Source of the DNA: a bacterium | Lineage (GTDB): Bacteria; Patescibacteria; Paceibacteria; UBA9973 | Direction of reading: 5' to 3' | Length of the DNA: 5,440 nt | NCBI GenBank assembly: GCA_021813235.1 | Contig: JAKALG010000066.1 | Span: 1-5,440 of the forward strand | In this document: positions 4,334 through 5,440 of the stretch, piece after piece | Numbering within the stretch: position 1 is the first letter of the stretch | Layout: every line of letters starts with the position of its first letter | Position numbers and translations under genes: made by a program | Notes under the pieces: generated by a model | The model's input: the letters and a program-made list of their open reading frames with translations, nothing else | Told to the model about the DNA's origin: nothing | Database searches by the model: none

Positions 4334-4352
4334 TTAGCCGCAACTACGTTAT
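4334..4352. repeat. GC-rich boundary repeat (partner at 1634-1652)
   Basis: TTAGCCGCAACTACGTTAT on the plus strand matches 1634-1652 at 18 of 19 positions (A/C difference). One copy spans the stop of the TSPPY methylase; the other lies in the last codons of the replisome-organiser gene. The adjoining bases 4321-4333 resemble a segment at 4061-4074 in the opposite orientation. Confidence 0.7.
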
Positions 4353-4370
4353 GCTGTATTTTTTGCTTGT
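4347..4370 (-). repeat. 24-base direct repeat, downstream copy
   Basis: The 24 bases here are identical to 5314-5337. On the minus strand they run from ACAAGCAAAAAATACAG through the stop codon to ATAACG. They encode the shared C-terminal residues QAKNTA of both paralogous methylases and extend two bases past the TAA. The bases on either side differ. The coding DNA just upstream is only moderately similar between the two genes, so full identity here is more than shared ancestry of the genes would predict. Confidence 0.85.
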
Positions 4371-5161
4371 TCGTAGAACATATCAATATTGCTTTTATAA
4401 GGTTGTAACCTTCGTTCTGCAATGTCGCAATACTTTTTGCTTATCTCACTTCCTACGTAATTGCGATTAGTCTTTATGCACATCTTCGCCACCGTCCCAC
4501 TACCCATAAATGGGTCGTATATTATTTCTCGCTCGTTGCTCCAAGATAAAATATGGTCTTGTGCAAGTTGTTCGGGGAATGGTGCTGGGTGGTCGCCTGT
4601 CTCACCCTTCACGCTTCCCACTAAGTAAGTCCATACATTGCCACGTTGCTTATATTCTTTTGTCAAAGTTATTTCGTCTCTATTTCTGGTCGCTGCTTCT
4701 TCCACCCGCCCTGTATTCCTTCTGTGTGTATATGCACCACTCGTAACGCATCTCTCAAGTAAAGGGTTAAATGTTTTTGGTCTCCCCTTGCTCAATACAA
4801 ACATATATTCAAATGTTTGTTCATATCTATTGTGCGTCAATGGGATTGGGTTCTCCTTCCTATAAATCATTGTATCGTGCAACAACATTCCAACGCTCAT
4901 AAAATATAGTGCTTGCCTAAAACTATTGCCGCTTTCGCTTCCGTTCATTGTTGCATCGCCAACCACCCAAACCACAACTCCGCCCGGCTTCGTAACTCTA
5001 AATAGTTCTTGGGCAACTCGCTCGAAATCCCATTCATAACCTTCATAAAGACGAAGGTTATCATACGGTGGCGAAGTAACCGTTAAATCAATAAAGTTGT
5101 CGGGCATCCGACTCATCGTATCGCAATTACTCTCATTGTATATTTTGTTTAGTTCAATCAT
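4349..5161 (-). CDS. DNA methyltransferase, beta-class (TSPPY)
   Basis: A 270-residue SAM-dependent DNA amino-methyltransferase. Catalytic motif IV TSPPYD is at residues 29-34, the form common in N4-cytosine enzymes but also found in adenine enzymes. Next come ELFRVTKPGGVVVWVVGDA (52-70) and HDTMIYRKENPIP (95-107). FEYMFVLSKG (117-126) precedes the putative target-recognition part around 127-175. GDHPAPFPEQLAQ (189-201) leads into cofactor motif I DPFMGSGT (216-223). The complete motif set and normal length suggest an active enzyme. No nuclease is adjacent, so it is probably an orphan phage modification enzyme. The next gene upstream (5316-5440) is a paralogue with the same C-terminus. The 3' end lies in a 24-base repeat. 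There is only a weak ribosome signal before the ATG at 5161. Confidence 0.93.
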   Translation of the reverse strand: MIELNKIYNESNCDTMSRMPDNFIDLTVTSPPYDNLRLYEGYEWDFERVAQELFRVTKPGGVVVWVVGDATMNGSESGNSFRQALYFMSVGMLLHDTMIYRKENPIPLTHNRYEQTFEYMFVLSKGRPKTFNPLLERCVTSGAYTHRRNTGRVEEAATRNRDEITLTKEYKQRGNVWTYLVGSVKGETGDHPAPFPEQLAQDHILSWSNEREIIYDPFMGSGTVAKMCIKTNRNYVGSEISKKYCDIAERRLQPYKSNIDMFYEQAKNTA

Positions 5162-5167
5162 CTTAGT

Positions 5168-5272
5168 TTAGTTCCCACTCTCGCAAAAAATCAGCATAAC
5201 TAAAAACTCTACACGACAAAAAATATTTGTGCCGTTGAAGAGTTGTTTAGTTTTGTTAGTTATTCTTTTCAT
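5168..5272 (-). CDS. Possible 34-residue ORF in the methylase leader
   Basis: An ATG at 5272 with AAGGA ten bases upstream opens a 34-residue frame beginning MKRITNKTKQLFNG and ending in TAA six bases before the TSPPY methylase ATG. The end of the peptide is hydrophobic (VEFLVMLIF). Spacing and the ribosome site fit a leader or small coupled gene. However, most of the frame lies inside the inverted repeats at 5183-5333, whose arms could explain the base pattern without coding. I rate it as possible only. Confidence 0.3.
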   Translation of the reverse strand: MKRITNKTKQLFNGTNIFCRVEFLVMLIFCESGN

Positions 5273-5333
5273 TAAATTTTATTCCTTTGTTTTTTGCGTG
5301 TAAGTTTCCATTCCGTTATGCTGTATTTTTTGC
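5183..5333. repeat. Large imperfect palindrome with bulges (cassette-site or MITE-like)
   Basis: The left arm 5183-5223 and right arm 5290-5333 pair in three steps. First, 5183-5200 faces 5315-5333 over 18 pairs with one bulged base (5324). An asymmetric internal loop follows (5201-5203 against 5308-5314). Then AAACTCTACACG (5204-5215) faces CGTGTAAGTTT (5297-5307) over 11 pairs with one bulge. After bulge 5216, CAAAAAA (5217-5223) faces TTTTTTG (5290-5296). The apical loop is about 66 bases. An outer box, unpaired spacer, inner box with bulged bases and variable loop is the layout of integron attC sites; between the GCATAAC and GTTATGC boxes it is 128 bp. A short non-autonomous transposable element is the other reading. 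Confidence 0.6.
5198..5252. other. Alternative hairpin within the palindrome
   Basis: AACTAAAAACTCT (5198-5210) faces AGAGTTGTTTAGTT (5239-5252) with one bulge; ACAAA/TTTGT (5216-5220 and 5226-5230) pairs inside. It uses bases of the larger palindrome's left arm, so the two folds exclude each other. On the minus-strand RNA it would lie in the leader of the TSPPY methylase. Confidence 0.45.
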
Positions 5334-5337
5334 TTGT
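5314..5337 (-). repeat. 24-base direct repeat, upstream copy
   Basis: Identical to 4347-4370. It covers the last codons and stop of the truncated methylase. Nineteen of its bases (5315-5333) also form the outer right arm of the palindrome, so the same word occurs three times: two direct copies and one inverted copy (5183-5200, one base shorter). Confidence 0.85.
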
Positions 5338-5440
5338 ATATCGAACATTTTATATTGGTCTGTTATAGTTTTTACTTTTCTTTCTGCAATAGTTAAGTAA
5401 TCCGGGTTTATTTCTGACCCGACATAATTGCGAGACAACT
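5316..5440 (-). CDS. C-terminus of a second TSPPY-type methyltransferase (partial)
   Basis: Forty codons are visible before the TAA at 5318-5316. The segment contains RNYVGSEINPDYLTIAERK and ends MFDIQAKNTA. It aligns along its whole length with the C-terminus of the next gene (RNYVGSEISKKYCDIAERR ... QAKNTA), so it is the end of a paralogous beta-class DNA methyltransferase whose catalytic region lies outside the window. YVGSEI followed by an IAERR/K helix is the usual segment just after motif I in these enzymes. Nucleotide similarity to the neighbour is moderate, except for the final 24 bases, which are identical. Confidence 0.85.
   Translation of the reverse strand, partial: LSRNYVGSEINPDYLTIAERKVKTITDQYKMFDIQAKNTA

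Noticed and set aside
4316..4352. Small attC-like fold at the TSPPY methylase stop (ATAA/TTAT plus GTTCGC/GCAAC with one bulge)
   Set aside because: Only nine pairs in two short helices; too weak to call separately from the boundary repeat it contains.
4096..4865. Plus-strand frames at 4096-4470, 4510-4746 and 4638-4865
   Set aside because: They are antisense to the TSPPY methylase and its neighbour and consist of hydrophobic/serine-rich shadow sequence.

Overview
The window reads as a low-GC phage or prophage early/replication segment. Every supportable gene lies on the minus strand, so transcription runs from position 5440 towards position 1. The phage assignment rests on three genes: a DnaD-like replisome-organiser protein, a lambda NinG (Rap)-type nuclease and several stand-alone DNA methyltransferases. 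No structural, lysis or integrase genes are seen. The host cannot be fixed. NinG beside orphan methylases ending in an ELF-type tail fits Bacteroidota phages, whereas the DnaD-like protein and several good AGGAG-type ribosome sites would also fit Bacillota.

Layout in transcription order. (1) 5440-5316: the C-terminal end of a methyltransferase cut by the window edge. (2) 5315-5162: a leader rich in inverted repeats with a possible 34-residue ORF. (3) 5161-4349: a beta-type TSPPY methyltransferase, paralogous to the cut gene. (4) 4289-4062: an unknown 75-residue protein that overlaps (5) 4081-3506, a small NPPY methyltransferase. (6) 3477-3211: a ribbon-helix-helix protein, coupled by ATGA to (7) 3214-2765, NinG. 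(8) 2728-2471: a small Cys-rich protein, coupled by ATGA to (9) 2474-2370, an overlooked 34-residue ORF. (10) 2369-2122: an AT-rich gap with a GAAA-capped hairpin and a complex nested hairpin. (11) 2121-1612: the replisome organiser, with three iteron-like repeats in its coding sequence. (12) 1605-928: an MT-A70 methyltransferase. (13) 871-107: a DPPYG methyltransferase. (14) 67-1: the start of one more gene.

Functionally this looks like DNA replication and recombination (organiser plus NinG) combined with heavy DNA modification: five methyltransferases of at least four types and no restriction nuclease in view. The modification probably protects the phage genome or alters its regulation. The least ordinary signal is at the gene boundaries. 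Short GC-richer words recur at stop codons and gene junctions, a 24-base exact direct repeat brackets the TSPPY gene, and its upstream copy is one arm of a large imperfect palindrome at 5183-5333 with bulged bases and an internal loop. Together they suggest that methyltransferase genes are shuffled as modules or cassettes through boundary repeats. That is an inference from sequence patterns and has not been tested.
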